Below, piece after piece: positions 1 to 8,169 of a DNA stretch of 64,000 nt. Each line of letters begins with the position of its first letter. The stretch's first letter is position 1. A model generated the notes under the pieces. The model saw nothing but the letters and a program-made list of their open reading frames with translations. It was not told the origin of the DNA and made no database searches. This stretch comes from a bacterium (GTDB lineage Bacteria > UBA8248). Location of the stretch: NCBI GenBank assembly GCA_022825065.1, contig JAJDYR010000022.1, forward strand, positions 285,021 to 349,020, written 5' to 3'. Made by a program: the position numbers and the translations under genes.

Positions 1-795
1 AAGCGCGTCTTCTGGGACGGCCGCCTGAGCGGGGCCGACCTGCCCACGCTCGTGCGGGACCACCTGACGGAAGCTCACTTCATGCTGGTGGACGGGCGCC
101 TGTTCCCCGAGCGCCTCAAGCAGGTGCCGGCTTATGTGAAGAAATTCAAGGAGGCCTACGGCGGGGAGCCTTCCTTCGGCGGCGCGCTCAAGGCCATCTC
201 GGCGTTCCTGCACACCATCGCTTCCAGAAACGTTCCCTTCGACAACTATCTCAAGGGCGATAAAAAGGCCCTTTCCGCCGAGGCGCAAAAGGGCCTCGCC
301 CTGTTCCGGGGTAAGGCCGGTTGCGCCGGGTGCCATAACGGCGCGCTATTGAGCGACGGCGGGTTCCACGCGCTCGGCGTTCCCGAGAACGAGCAGATAT
401 TCAAGGACCCGCTGCGCCACATCACCTTCCGGCGGTTCAACAAGGTCATCGGCGTCCCGAACTTCATGAACTTAAGAGCCGACCCGGGCCTCTACGTCGT
501 GACCAAACGAGAGAGCGACCGGGGCAAGTTCCGCACGCCGACCCTGCGCGAAGTCGCAAGGACGGCGCCCTACATGCACAACGGCGCACTCGCCGCGCTG
601 GAAGACGTCGTCGCCTTCTACGACAAGGGCGGCGGGAGCGGCCCGAACAAGAGCCCGCTCTTGAAGCCGCTGGGGCTCTCCGCGGAGGAGAAGAAGGCGC
701 TGGTGGCGTTCCTGAAGAGCCTCTCGGGCGAGGCGGTTTCTGCTGCGGCGCCGAAGATTCCCGATTACGAACTTCGCAAACTCGGCGATAATTGA
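1..795 (+). CDS. di-heme cytochrome c peroxidase-like protein, 5' truncated (IdrP1/P2-like)
   Basis: The reading frame is open from base 1, so the gene starts upstream of the window and only about 264 C-terminal residues are present. A heme-attachment motif CAGCH sits in a context typical of the C-terminal heme domain of the MauG/CcpA di-heme peroxidases. It is followed by the family signature FRTPTLREVARTAPYMHNG, where the Met/His-rich loop lies near the heme. The N-terminal heme domain and signal peptide lie off the window. The gene ends 10 bp before a clear paralogue, so the two form a tandem pair. The pair sits directly ahead of Rieske and molybdopterin subunits, which matches the gene content of iodate reductase loci (idrA, idrB, idrP1, idrP2). 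A role in removing peroxide or reduced oxyiodine intermediates in the periplasm is inferred from that context. Confidence 0.85.
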   Translation, partial: KRVFWDGRLSGADLPTLVRDHLTEAHFMLVDGRLFPERLKQVPAYVKKFKEAYGGEPSFGGALKAISAFLHTIASRNVPFDNYLKGDKKALSAEAQKGLALFRGKAGCAGCHNGALLSDGGFHALGVPENEQIFKDPLRHITFRRFNKVIGVPNFMNLRADPGLYVVTKRESDRGKFRTPTLREVARTAPYMHNGALAALEDVVAFYDKGGGSGPNKSPLLKPLGLSAEEKKALVAFLKSLSGEAVSAAAPKIPDYELRKLGDN

Positions 796-805
796 GGAGA
801 CGGCC

Positions 806-1945
806 ATGAACGCGCGAATCAAAAACTGCTTCCTGGGTTCTGTGATGGCCGTATGCTTCATCGCCGTCCTCGTGACGGGAGGAGCAAGCGCGGCCCAGGA
901 GGGGAAATTCCCCCCGCTGGGACCCCTGCCGCCTGTCCCGGTGCCCGCGGACAACCCCATGTCCCCCGCCAAGGTGGAACTCGGCAAGCTGCTCTTCTTC
1001 GACGCCCGCCTCTCGGGGGACGCCAGCACGTCGTGCGCCTCCTGCCACAGCCCCGAGGCCGGCTGGGGGGACGGCGGCGACCTGAGCCGGGGCTATCCGG
1101 GCACGCAGCACTGGCGGAACTCCCAGACGATCCTGAACTCCGCCTATTACGCAAAGCTCTTCTGGGCGGGCGAGTCCACGAGTCTCGAAGACCAGGCGAA
1201 GAGCGCCGCCACGGGCAACGTGGCGGGCAACGGCGACACCATGATGATGGAGGAGCGCCTGCGCCAGATTCCCGAATACGTCAAGCGCTTCCAGGCGGTG
1301 TTCGGAACCCCCTGGCCGACCATCGACGACGCCTGGCGGGCCATCTCGGCCTTCGAGCGCACGGTGGTGTCCAACGCGAAGGACGTGCCCTTCGACAGAT
1401 TCATGAAAGGGGAGGAGAAAGCGCTCTCGGACAGCGCGAAACGCGGGCTGGCCCTTTTTCAGGGAAAGGCAGGGTGCGTCCAGTGCCACAACGGCGCGCT
1501 TTTATCGGATGAGGACTATCACAACGTCGGCACCCCCAGGAACCCCGCGTTCGAGGAAGACCCTTTAAGGCAGATCACGCTTCGCTTCCAGCACGTCATC
1601 CGCGGCGTTCCCGAATCCGTCTACCGGAAGGCGGACCGGGACCTGGGGCTCTTCTACACCACCAAGCGCGACGCCGACCGGGGGAGGTTCCGCACCCCGA
1701 GCCTCCGGGAACTCAAATACACCGCGCCCTATATGCACAACGGCGCATTTTTCGAGTTGGAAGAAGTGATCGATTTTTACGACGAAGGAGGGGGCGAGGA
1801 CGCGAACAAGAGCCCCCTCATCAAGAAACTGGGGCTTTCGGACGAGGAGAAAGAAGACCTGCTGGCCTTTCTCGAATCGCTCTCGAGCGATAAGCCCCTG
1901 CTCGTCCGGCCCCCCGAACTGCCGCCGTATGCGGCCATGCCGTAA
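806..1945 (+). CDS. di-heme cytochrome c peroxidase/MauG family protein (IdrP2-like)
   Basis: A complete 379-residue protein. It begins with a Sec-type signal peptide (basic start, hydrophobic stretch to about residue 28, Ala-rich cleavage region), so it acts in the periplasm. It has two heme c sites, CASCH near residue 75 and CVQCH near residue 229, plus the family signature FRTPSLRELKYTAPYMHNG. That is the architecture of bacterial di-heme cytochrome c peroxidases. The C-terminal half closely parallels the truncated gene just upstream, indicating local duplication. A GGAG Shine-Dalgarno sequence precedes the ATG. Next to AioA/IdrA-like subunits, two such peroxidases are the hallmark of iodate-reducing loci and are not standard in arsenite oxidase operons. 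The exact substrate is inferred. Confidence 0.88.
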   Translation: MNARIKNCFLGSVMAVCFIAVLVTGGASAAQEGKFPPLGPLPPVPVPADNPMSPAKVELGKLLFFDARLSGDASTSCASCHSPEAGWGDGGDLSRGYPGTQHWRNSQTILNSAYYAKLFWAGESTSLEDQAKSAATGNVAGNGDTMMMEERLRQIPEYVKRFQAVFGTPWPTIDDAWRAISAFERTVVSNAKDVPFDRFMKGEEKALSDSAKRGLALFQGKAGCVQCHNGALLSDEDYHNVGTPRNPAFEEDPLRQITLRFQHVIRGVPESVYRKADRDLGLFYTTKRDADRGRFRTPSLRELKYTAPYMHNGAFFELEEVIDFYDEGGGEDANKSPLIKKLGLSDEEKEDLLAFLESLSSDKPLLVRPPELPPYAAMP

Positions 1946-1955
1946 GGAGGAATCC

Positions 1956-2498
1956 ATGACTCAGGAAGCCAAGGAAACCCGGCCTTGCGTCTCGCGGCGC
2001 GCCTTTCTCCTGGCCGGCGGAACCGCCGTGAGCATCGTGCTGGTCCAGGGCATCCCCGGCCTGGCCGGAGCGGCCCTGCAAAGAGCGGAGTATCCCCGCC
2101 GGAAAATCGGGACGCTCAGCGCCTTGAAAGTCGATACGCCGCAGTACTTCCAGTACCCGTGGAAGGACGTCTTCTCGGGGTGCATGCTGGTCAAACTGGG
2201 CGTTCAAGCCGGCGGCGGCGTCGGCCCGAAGCGGGACGTGGTGGCGTTCAGCACCCTCTGCACCCACATGGGCGGTCCCCTGCAGGGTACTTATAACGCG
2301 CAGCACAAGGCCATCGGCCCGTGCCCGTTCCACCTGACGACCTTCGACATGATGAAGCACGGTATGGTCGCGGCGGGGCAGGCCACCGAAAGCCTCCCCC
2401 AGGTGGTTCTGGAGACCCGAGGGGACGACATCTACGCGATCGGGATGATGGGGCTGCTGTATGGTTATCACTCGAATCTGGCGCCGGTACAGCGCTGA
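1956..2498 (+). CDS. idrB: Rieske [2Fe-2S] small subunit of an Aio/Idr-type molybdoenzyme (IdrB/AioB-like)
   Basis: The ATG at 1956 follows a strong AAGGAGG, which is why I chose it over an in-frame ATG 27 bp upstream that overlaps the previous gene. The 180-residue protein has a twin-arginine signal (SRRAFLLAGG at residues 13-22), so it is exported folded with its partner. Rieske ligands appear as CTHMGG and CPFHLTTFD. The positions that hold the disulfide cysteines in cytochrome bc Rieske proteins are Gly and Phe here, as in some arsenite oxidase small subunits. The subunit normally passes electrons between the molybdenum subunit and a cytochrome c. It lies 12 bp upstream of the large subunit in the small-then-large order usual for aioBA. 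Aio versus Idr identity rests on the neighbouring peroxidases and the large-subunit pocket. Confidence 0.85.
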   Translation: MTQEAKETRPCVSRRAFLLAGGTAVSIVLVQGIPGLAGAALQRAEYPRRKIGTLSALKVDTPQYFQYPWKDVFSGCMLVKLGVQAGGGVGPKRDVVAFSTLCTHMGGPLQGTYNAQHKAIGPCPFHLTTFDMMKHGMVAAGQATESLPQVVLETRGDDIYAIGMMGLLYGYHSNLAPVQR

Positions 2499-2510
2499 GG
2501 AGGACGCATC

Positions 2511-5177
2511 ATGGCAGGAAAGGTAACGAACTACTACCTTGCGGAAGACAGTGTCCCCCTCCCCCCGCCGAACGCGGAGGTGTTCACCACGGCGTGCGAC
2601 TACTGCATCGTGGGCTGCGGGTACAAGGTCTACCGCTGGCCGATCGGGCGCGAGGGCGGGCCCAAGGCGAGCCAGAACGCCCTGCGCGTCGATTTCCCCA
2701 CCGCCATCATGAGCGGCGGCTGGGTCAGCCCGAACATGCACAACATCATCATGGTGAACGGCAGTCCCCACCACGTCGTCGTCATGCCGGACAAGGACGC
2801 GAAGGTCGTGAACGTGGGGGGAAACCACTCCATCCGGGGCGGCGTCCTGGCGAAGAAGCTCTACAACCCCAACGAACCCTCGCAGGATCGCCTGCGCCAG
2901 CCGATGATGCGCGTGCGCGGAACGCTTCAGGAGGTCTCGTGGGATACGGCCATGGGCGTCATGGCGGGACTCTCGAAACACGTCCTCGATAAATACGGCG
3001 AGCACGCCTGGGCCATGAAGACGTATTCCTACCAGTATTTCGAGAACACCTACGCCATCTCCAAGCTCGCCTTCCGCGCCATCGGGACGCCGGCCTACTC
3101 CCCGCACGACAAGCCGGGTCCCGGCCCGGACACGCCGGGGATCGATTTTTCCGGCATCAACCCCTTCAGCGCCTCCTATGACGACTGGGGAGAGGCGGAG
3201 GTCATCTTCTTCTCGGGCGTCGACCCCTGGGAAACGAAATCCGTGCTGTTCACCTCGTGGATCATGGGCGGGAAAACGCCGAGCAAGAAGCTCGTCTTCG
3301 CCCTGCCCCGCAAGACCTCGGGCGTGGCCTACGGCGAGAAGCGCGGCGGCCTCTTCCTGCCCGTCATTCCGGGGACGGACACGGTGCTCCACCTGGCCAT
3401 CATCCGCCTGATCCTCGAGAACGGCTGGGAGGACAAGGAGTTCATTGCGCGCAAGGTGTCGAACAAGTGGGAGATCGGCTCCGGCATGGGGCGCGGCACC
3501 CGCAACACGCCCTGGCAGTGGGTCACCACCTGGGGCAAGTACGGGACGGACTTCGAGGGCTATAAAAAATGGATCCTGAGCTATCCCTACGCCGAACTGG
3601 AGAGGGCCGCGAAGATCACCGGCGTGTCCGCGGCGTCCATCCGCCAGACGGCTGAAATCCTCGCCAAGCCCAAGCCCGACGGGACGCGCAAGAAGACCTC
3701 GTTCATGCTCGAGAAGGGCAATTACTGGTGCAACAGCTTCGGGAACACGGCTTCGTTCGCGGCGCTGGGGCTGGTCTGCGGCGCCGGGTCACGGCCGGGC
3801 CGGGTGATCTCGCGCGGCGGCGGACACCAGCGCGGCTGGATGGGCGCGGCCGGTTACCCGAGGGTCATGTCGCCCGAGAAGGCGCCGGGTCGCCGCAAGA
3901 AGGAGATCGACCTCGACCGCTGGGTCGTGGACGGCAACGTGCGCTTCGCGTGGGTCATCGGCACCACATGGTGCCAGGCCATGGCGGCGTCTCAGGAGTT
4001 GATGGACGTCTTCCAGCGGTTGACCCGCCGCAACCCCCACCAGATCGAGAGCTTCGACGTCGATAAGGCGGTGGACGCCCTCAAGCGCCGGGCGGATTCC
4101 GGCGGCATGGTCGTGGCCCACCAGGACATCTACCCCGTTTCCCCGATAGGAACCGAGTATGCGGACCTGGTCCTCCCGGCCGCCACCTGGGGCGAGGAGG
4201 ACTTCACCCGGTGCAACGGCGAACGCCGCCTCAGACTCTACAGCAAGTTCGCCGACCCCCCGGGAGAGGCCCGGCCCGACTGGTGGATCATCGCGGCGTT
4301 CGCGAGGAAGATGGGCTTCAAGGGCTTCGACTGGAAGGACAGCAACCAGATATTCGAAGAAGCGGCCCGCTTCGGCCGCAAGGGGGTGCTCAACTACCAC
4401 CCGCTCGTGGTGAAGGCCAAGCGCGAGGGGAAACGGGGCCACGAGCTGCTCCGCGAATACGGGACCGGCGGCATCCAGACCCCCATCCGCATGGTCAAGG
4501 GCGAACTCGTCGGTACGAAGCGCCTCCACGACGAGACCCTGGAACTCGGAACCCCCGAAGGCCCCACCATGCACCGGAAGTGGCTCACCTCCTTCGGCAC
4601 CCAGAGCGGCAAGGCGGTCTTGCTCAAGAGCTACTGGGAGGATTTCAAGGACTTCTACGACCGGGTGACCCCGCAGGGAGACGAACTGTGGGTGACGAAC
4701 GGGCGGATCAACGAGCTCTGGCAGTCCGGCTACGACGACAAGCGGCGGCCCTACATCATGCAGCGCTGGCCCCAGCAGTTCCTGGAAATCCACCCCAAAG
4801 ACGCCGGCGCCCGGGGCATCGAATCGGGAGACCTCGTGGCCATCGAGAACGACGACCTGCTCGTGCAGACGGGCGGGTACATCGGCGTCGACGGCAAGGA
4901 GCAGACGTTCACCGAGCTCATGAAGGCCGGGAATATCAAGAAGAGCAAGGGGAGCTTCACCGCCGTGGCCATGGTCACGGACGCGGTCCGGGAGGGCGTC
5001 ACCTTCGCCTATTTCGGATTTCCCGAGAACCCGGCGAACTCGGTGGTCCACCGGGTGCCGGACCCCCTGACCAACCGCTACCGCTACAAGCTGGGCAAGG
5101 GGAAGTTGAAGAAGATAGGAGAATCTCCGCACAAGCATTCGCTGACGAGCTTAAGCTTCGTCCCCCGGACGCTTTGA
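2511..5177 (+). CDS. idrA: molybdopterin catalytic subunit, AioA/IdrA family (candidate iodate reductase)
   Basis: An 888-residue bis-MGD oxidoreductase without its own signal peptide, presumably co-exported with the Tat-bearing Rieske subunit. The N-terminal cluster motif is C29-x2-C32-x3-C36, followed by NHSIRGG with Ser107 where DMSO-reductase relatives have a fourth Cys. This [3Fe-4S] pattern is characteristic of arsenite oxidases. Of the four arsenite-funnel residues known in Alcaligenes AioA (His195, Glu203, Arg419, His423), the Arg/His pair is present as R435 and H439 (RGGGHQ). The segment aligning with His195/Glu203 (about 205-222) has neither residue. That, plus two adjacent di-heme peroxidases, favours an iodate reductase-like enzyme over an arsenite oxidase. 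A different oxyanion substrate is possible. GAGGA precedes the ATG. Confidence 0.78.
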   Translation: MAGKVTNYYLAEDSVPLPPPNAEVFTTACDYCIVGCGYKVYRWPIGREGGPKASQNALRVDFPTAIMSGGWVSPNMHNIIMVNGSPHHVVVMPDKDAKVVNVGGNHSIRGGVLAKKLYNPNEPSQDRLRQPMMRVRGTLQEVSWDTAMGVMAGLSKHVLDKYGEHAWAMKTYSYQYFENTYAISKLAFRAIGTPAYSPHDKPGPGPDTPGIDFSGINPFSASYDDWGEAEVIFFSGVDPWETKSVLFTSWIMGGKTPSKKLVFALPRKTSGVAYGEKRGGLFLPVIPGTDTVLHLAIIRLILENGWEDKEFIARKVSNKWEIGSGMGRGTRNTPWQWVTTWGKYGTDFEGYKKWILSYPYAELERAAKITGVSAASIRQTAEILAKPKPDGTRKKTSFMLEKGNYWCNSFGNTASFAALGLVCGAGSRPGRVISRGGGHQRGWMGAAGYPRVMSPEKAPGRRKKEIDLDRWVVDGNVRFAWVIGTTWCQAMAASQELMDVFQRLTRRNPHQIESFDVDKAVDALKRRADSGGMVVAHQDIYPVSPIGTEYADLVLPAATWGEEDFTRCNGERRLRLYSKFADPPGEARPDWWIIAAFARKMGFKGFDWKDSNQIFEEAARFGRKGVLNYHPLVVKAKREGKRGHELLREYGTGGIQTPIRMVKGELVGTKRLHDETLELGTPEGPTMHRKWLTSFGTQSGKAVLLKSYWEDFKDFYDRVTPQGDELWVTNGRINELWQSGYDDKRRPYIMQRWPQQFLEIHPKDAGARGIESGDLVAIENDDLLVQTGGYIGVDGKEQTFTELMKAGNIKKSKGSFTAVAMVTDAVREGVTFAYFGFPENPANSVVHRVPDPLTNRYRYKLGKGKLKKIGESPHKHSLTSLSFVPRTL

Positions 5178-5224
5178 TGGAGATGGAGGTTTACACAAGC
5201 CCGTAGAACCGCGAGGGAGGTTGT

Positions 5225-5611
5225 ATGCGAATGTCTCGATCGAGAGGATTCATCATCTGCGCCGGCCTGGCGCTTGCAGTGGCGCTCTTTTTCTGGTCTT
5301 CGGATGACGGGGCCGCTCAGCAGAAAGGCGACGTTGCGGCCGGCAACGTCAAATACCAGCAGCTTTGCGCCTCCTGTCACGGCGCATCGGGCAAGGGCGA
5401 CGGCCCCGCGGCCAAGGCGCTCAACCCGAAGCCGAGGAATCACACGGACGCCGAATACATGAAGACCATATCGGACGAGTATATCGCCAAGATCACCAAG
5501 CTGGGCGGCGTCGCGGTAGGGAAATCGCCGTTGATGCCCCCCTGGGGCGGTGTTCTTTCCGACGCGGACCTCCAGAACCTGGTCGCGTTCATGCGCTCCC
5601 TGGCGAAATAG
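5225..5611 (+). CDS. small periplasmic mono-heme cytochrome c
   Basis: A 128-residue protein with an N-terminal signal peptide (hydrophobic core at about residues 10-24, then a small-residue cleavage region). It has one heme c site, CASCH near residue 48, followed by GASGKGDGPAAKAL, typical of class I cytochromes c. A likely axial Met occurs in SPLMPPWG near residue 102. It sits 47 bp downstream of the molybdenum subunit and 10 bp upstream of the flavoprotein gene. The natural inference is an electron shuttle between the membrane quinol-oxidising module encoded downstream and the IdrAB-like enzyme or its peroxidases. GGGAGG precedes the ATG. Confidence 0.85.
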   Translation: MRMSRSRGFIICAGLALAVALFFWSSDDGAAQQKGDVAAGNVKYQQLCASCHGASGKGDGPAAKALNPKPRNHTDAEYMKTISDEYIAKITKLGGVAVGKSPLMPPWGGVLSDADLQNLVAFMRSLAK

Positions 5612-5621
5612 GCTCACGAAA

Positions 5622-7667
5622 ATGAGTTCAGGGAATCGCGACCCCTTCCCTCCCGGGCGCTCCTTTCGGGTCGAGTTGCCCGGCCACGACCACTGGCGGA
5701 AAACGATTTGCTGCCAGGATGCGTGTCCCGTCCACACGGACGCGCGGGGTTACGTGACGGCCATCTCGGAGCAAGACTTCGAGCGCGCCTACATCATCGC
5801 CCGGGGGCCCAACCCCTTCGCGTCGGTCTGCGGGCGCGTCTGCGCGGCGCCGTGCGAAGCGGCCTGCCGCCGCGGCAACATCGACGCGCCGGTGGCCATC
5901 CGGGCGCTCAAGCGATTCGTGACGGAGCGTTACGGGGTGGAGGCCGATTTGTCGTCCGGCAAGGGAGAATCCTCCTTCCCGCACCGGAGCCTCAGGAGCA
6001 TGCGCGACCTCCGCTTTCAGCCCGCCACGCGCACCATCAACGATTTCTCGGTGCTCGAAGCCGCCCGCCGAAAGCCCGAACAGGAAAAGACGGCAGGGAA
6101 AAAGGTGGCCGTCGTCGGCTCGGGCGTGGCGGGGCTGACCTGCGCCCACGATCTCGCCCTGCTCGGCTATGACGTGAGCGTTTTCGAAAAACAGGGCGTC
6201 CCCGGCGGCATGCTGATGCTCGGGGTTCCCGAATACCGCCTTCCGCGCGATCTCGTTCAGGCCGAAATCCAGGCCATCCTCAGCCTGGGCGTGGAACTCC
6301 GGCTGAACCAGGCCATCGGGCGGGACTTCGACCTCTCCTCTCTCCGCGAGGAAGGCTTCGAGGCGGTGTTCGTCGCCATCGGCGCGCACGTGAGCCGCTC
6401 TCTTCCCATGGAAGGACAGGACGCGGACGGCGTTTTCCGGGCCGTCGAGTTTCTGCTGAACGTGAACCTGAACTTCCGCGTCGATCTGGGCGAGCGGGTC
6501 GTCGTGATCGGCGGGGGGAACGTGGCCATGGACGCCGCCCGGGTCGCGGCCCGGGTCGCCGGCGGGGCGGATGCGCCTGAGAATGCCGCCGATCAAACCG
6601 AAGACGCCGTCCTCATGCGCGAGATGATGGACGTGGCCCGGGAAGCCATGCGCGTGGGAGCGAGGAACGTCCACGTCATCTGCCTGGAATCGCGCGACGA
6701 GATGCCGGCGGCGGACTTCGAGATCGAAGAAGCGCTCGATGAGGGGATCGAGCTCGAGCCCCGGGTGGGGCCCGTCCGCATCGTGGAGAAAGAGGACCGC
6801 GTGGTCGGGCTGGAAGTCCAGACGTGCACCCGCGTCTTCGACGAGGAGGGCCGCTTCAGCCCCGAATTCGACCCGGACAGCAAGCGCGTGATCCCGTGCG
6901 ACTCGGTGATCGTCGCCGTCGGCCAGGCCTCCGACCTCTCCTGGATCAGCGAGGAAGACGGCGTCGAGACGACGCCGCGCGGGACGATCCGCGTGGACCC
7001 CGAAACCCTGGCCACGACCGCACCGGGCGTGTACGCGGGCGGGGACGTCGCCATGGGCCCCCGTATCTTCATCGAGGGGGTGGAGAACGGCCACCGCGCC
7101 GCCCGCTCCATTCACACCTATCTATCCGGCGGTCAGGCGGGCGTCCGGACGCATCTTCAGTGGGCCTCCATCGAACCCTTGCAACAGGCGCTGCTCCAGG
7201 AGCCGGGAGACGAATTCTCCCTTCCCATCGTCAATCCCGGATACCAGAAAGTGTCTCGCCGAAACCCCGACGCGCTGCCCATCGAGCGCCGAATCGGCGT
7301 CGCCGAGGTGGAGCTTGGTTATTCGCCCACAGAAGCCGTCGGGCAGGGGCTCCGGTGTCTGCGCTGCAGCGCGAATCCGATTTTCGACGGCGCCAGGTGC
7401 ATCCTCTGCGGCGGCTGTGTGGACGTGTGCCCGTCGCGCTGCCTGCGAATGGTTCCCCTCGAATCCCTTCAGGGCGGAGAGGACCTGGCGGCTCTGGTAC
7501 AGGCCCGCTTCGGAACGTCCGCCGGGGGCGCAGGAGAGAGAGGCGCGGCCATGATCATGGACCCGGACAAGTGCATCCGTTGTTCGCTCTGCGCCCAGCG
7601 CTGTCCCACGGGCGCCGTCACCATCGAGAATTTTTCTTTCCAGGAAGAGTGGGTGGAGACTGGATGA
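5622..7667 (+). CDS. GltD-like FAD/NAD(P)-binding oxidoreductase with extra C-terminal ferredoxin clusters
   Basis: Starting at the ATG at 5622 gives 681 residues. The N-terminal Fe-S domain is of the glutamate synthase small-subunit type, with cysteines at about 30, 31, 35, 70, 74, 78 and 82 (CGRVCAAPCEAACRR). Two dinucleotide folds follow: VAVVGSGVAGL for FAD near residue 160 and VVVIGGGNVAMDAARVA for NAD(P)H near residue 295. A C-terminal ferredoxin part carries CILCGGCVDVCP and CIRCSLCAQRCP, two [4Fe-4S] motifs. No signal peptide or membrane helix is visible, so it should be cytoplasmic. It ends 1 bp before the Rieske gene of a bc-type complex and is likely cotranscribed with it. It could deliver NAD(P)H or ferredoxin electrons to the quinone pool or the complex. 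The partner is inferred. Confidence 0.82.
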   Translation: MSSGNRDPFPPGRSFRVELPGHDHWRKTICCQDACPVHTDARGYVTAISEQDFERAYIIARGPNPFASVCGRVCAAPCEAACRRGNIDAPVAIRALKRFVTERYGVEADLSSGKGESSFPHRSLRSMRDLRFQPATRTINDFSVLEAARRKPEQEKTAGKKVAVVGSGVAGLTCAHDLALLGYDVSVFEKQGVPGGMLMLGVPEYRLPRDLVQAEIQAILSLGVELRLNQAIGRDFDLSSLREEGFEAVFVAIGAHVSRSLPMEGQDADGVFRAVEFLLNVNLNFRVDLGERVVVIGGGNVAMDAARVAARVAGGADAPENAADQTEDAVLMREMMDVAREAMRVGARNVHVICLESRDEMPAADFEIEEALDEGIELEPRVGPVRIVEKEDRVVGLEVQTCTRVFDEEGRFSPEFDPDSKRVIPCDSVIVAVGQASDLSWISEEDGVETTPRGTIRVDPETLATTAPGVYAGGDVAMGPRIFIEGVENGHRAARSIHTYLSGGQAGVRTHLQWASIEPLQQALLQEPGDEFSLPIVNPGYQKVSRRNPDALPIERRIGVAEVELGYSPTEAVGQGLRCLRCSANPIFDGARCILCGGCVDVCPSRCLRMVPLESLQGGEDLAALVQARFGTSAGGAGERGAAMIMDPDKCIRCSLCAQRCPTGAVTIENFSFQEEWVETG

Positions 7668-7668
7668 C

Positions 7669-8160
7669 ATGACCGCGAGCATGGATGAACAGACCCCCCG
7701 GCGCCGGATGCTGCTGGGGCTCGGTTGGATTTCCTTCCTGATCTCCCTGCTGGGTCCGGTTCTCGCCAACGTCCGGTTCCTGTTCCCCAACGTCGTTTAT
7801 GAGGGCGAGTCGGTTCTGAAACTCGACTCCCTGGAGAAGTACACCGTGGGGTCCATCACGTTTTTCGCCGACAAGAAAATCGTTTTGTTTCGCGAGAAGG
7901 ACGGGTTCCGGGCTTGCACCGCCGTCTGTCCTCATCTTCGCTGCGTGATCAGCCCCTTCGTCGGGGCGCCCGGCGCGTCTCCCGATATATTGAGGGCCCG
8001 GTGCCCGTGCCACGGCAGCACGTTCGACGGCCGGGGGCAGGTACTCGGGGGGCCTGCGCCACGCGGGCTCGACTTCTTTCTCGTAACGAAATCGCCGGAT
8101 GGCCGCGTCGTGGTCGATACGCGCAAAGTCGTCGCCCCATCCGAGCATTTCAAGCTCTGA
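7669..8160 (+). CDS. qcrA: Rieske iron-sulfur protein of a cytochrome bc-type complex
   Basis: A 163-residue protein with an N-terminal membrane anchor (about residues 15-35) preceded by PRRRMLLG, compatible with Tat-dependent insertion. The Rieske motifs CPHLRC and CPCHGSTFDG are complete, including the disulfide cysteines missing from the other Rieske protein at 1956. This marks it as the high-potential Rieske subunit of a quinol:cytochrome c oxidoreductase. It starts 1 bp after the flavoprotein gene and lies 9 bp before the cytochrome b gene. An alternative in-frame ATG at 7681 would shorten it by four residues. Confidence 0.88.
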   Translation: MTASMDEQTPRRRMLLGLGWISFLISLLGPVLANVRFLFPNVVYEGESVLKLDSLEKYTVGSITFFADKKIVLFREKDGFRACTAVCPHLRCVISPFVGAPGASPDILRARCPCHGSTFDGRGQVLGGPAPRGLDFFLVTKSPDGRVVVDTRKVVAPSEHFKL

Positions 8161-8169
8161 GCCGCCACG

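Noticed and set aside
464-1489. 341-codon open frame on the minus strand opposite the two peroxidase genes
   Set aside because: It runs antisense through two genes with clear heme motifs and encodes Arg/Gly/Pro-rich low-complexity sequence, typical of antisense shadows in GC-rich DNA.
1821-3392. 523-codon minus-strand frame opposite the Rieske and Mo genes
   Set aside because: No domain or motif is visible, and both opposing genes are strongly supported by cofactor-binding motifs.
2511-5177. Plain arsenite oxidase large subunit (aioA)
   Set aside because: Half of the arsenite-binding residues are missing and two di-heme peroxidases are adjacent, which fits iodate reductase-like loci better. 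It is kept as an alternative, not excluded.
5628-7115. 495-codon minus-strand frame opposite the flavoprotein
   Set aside because: The opposite strand has FAD, NAD(P)H and Fe-S motifs; this frame is a compositional shadow.
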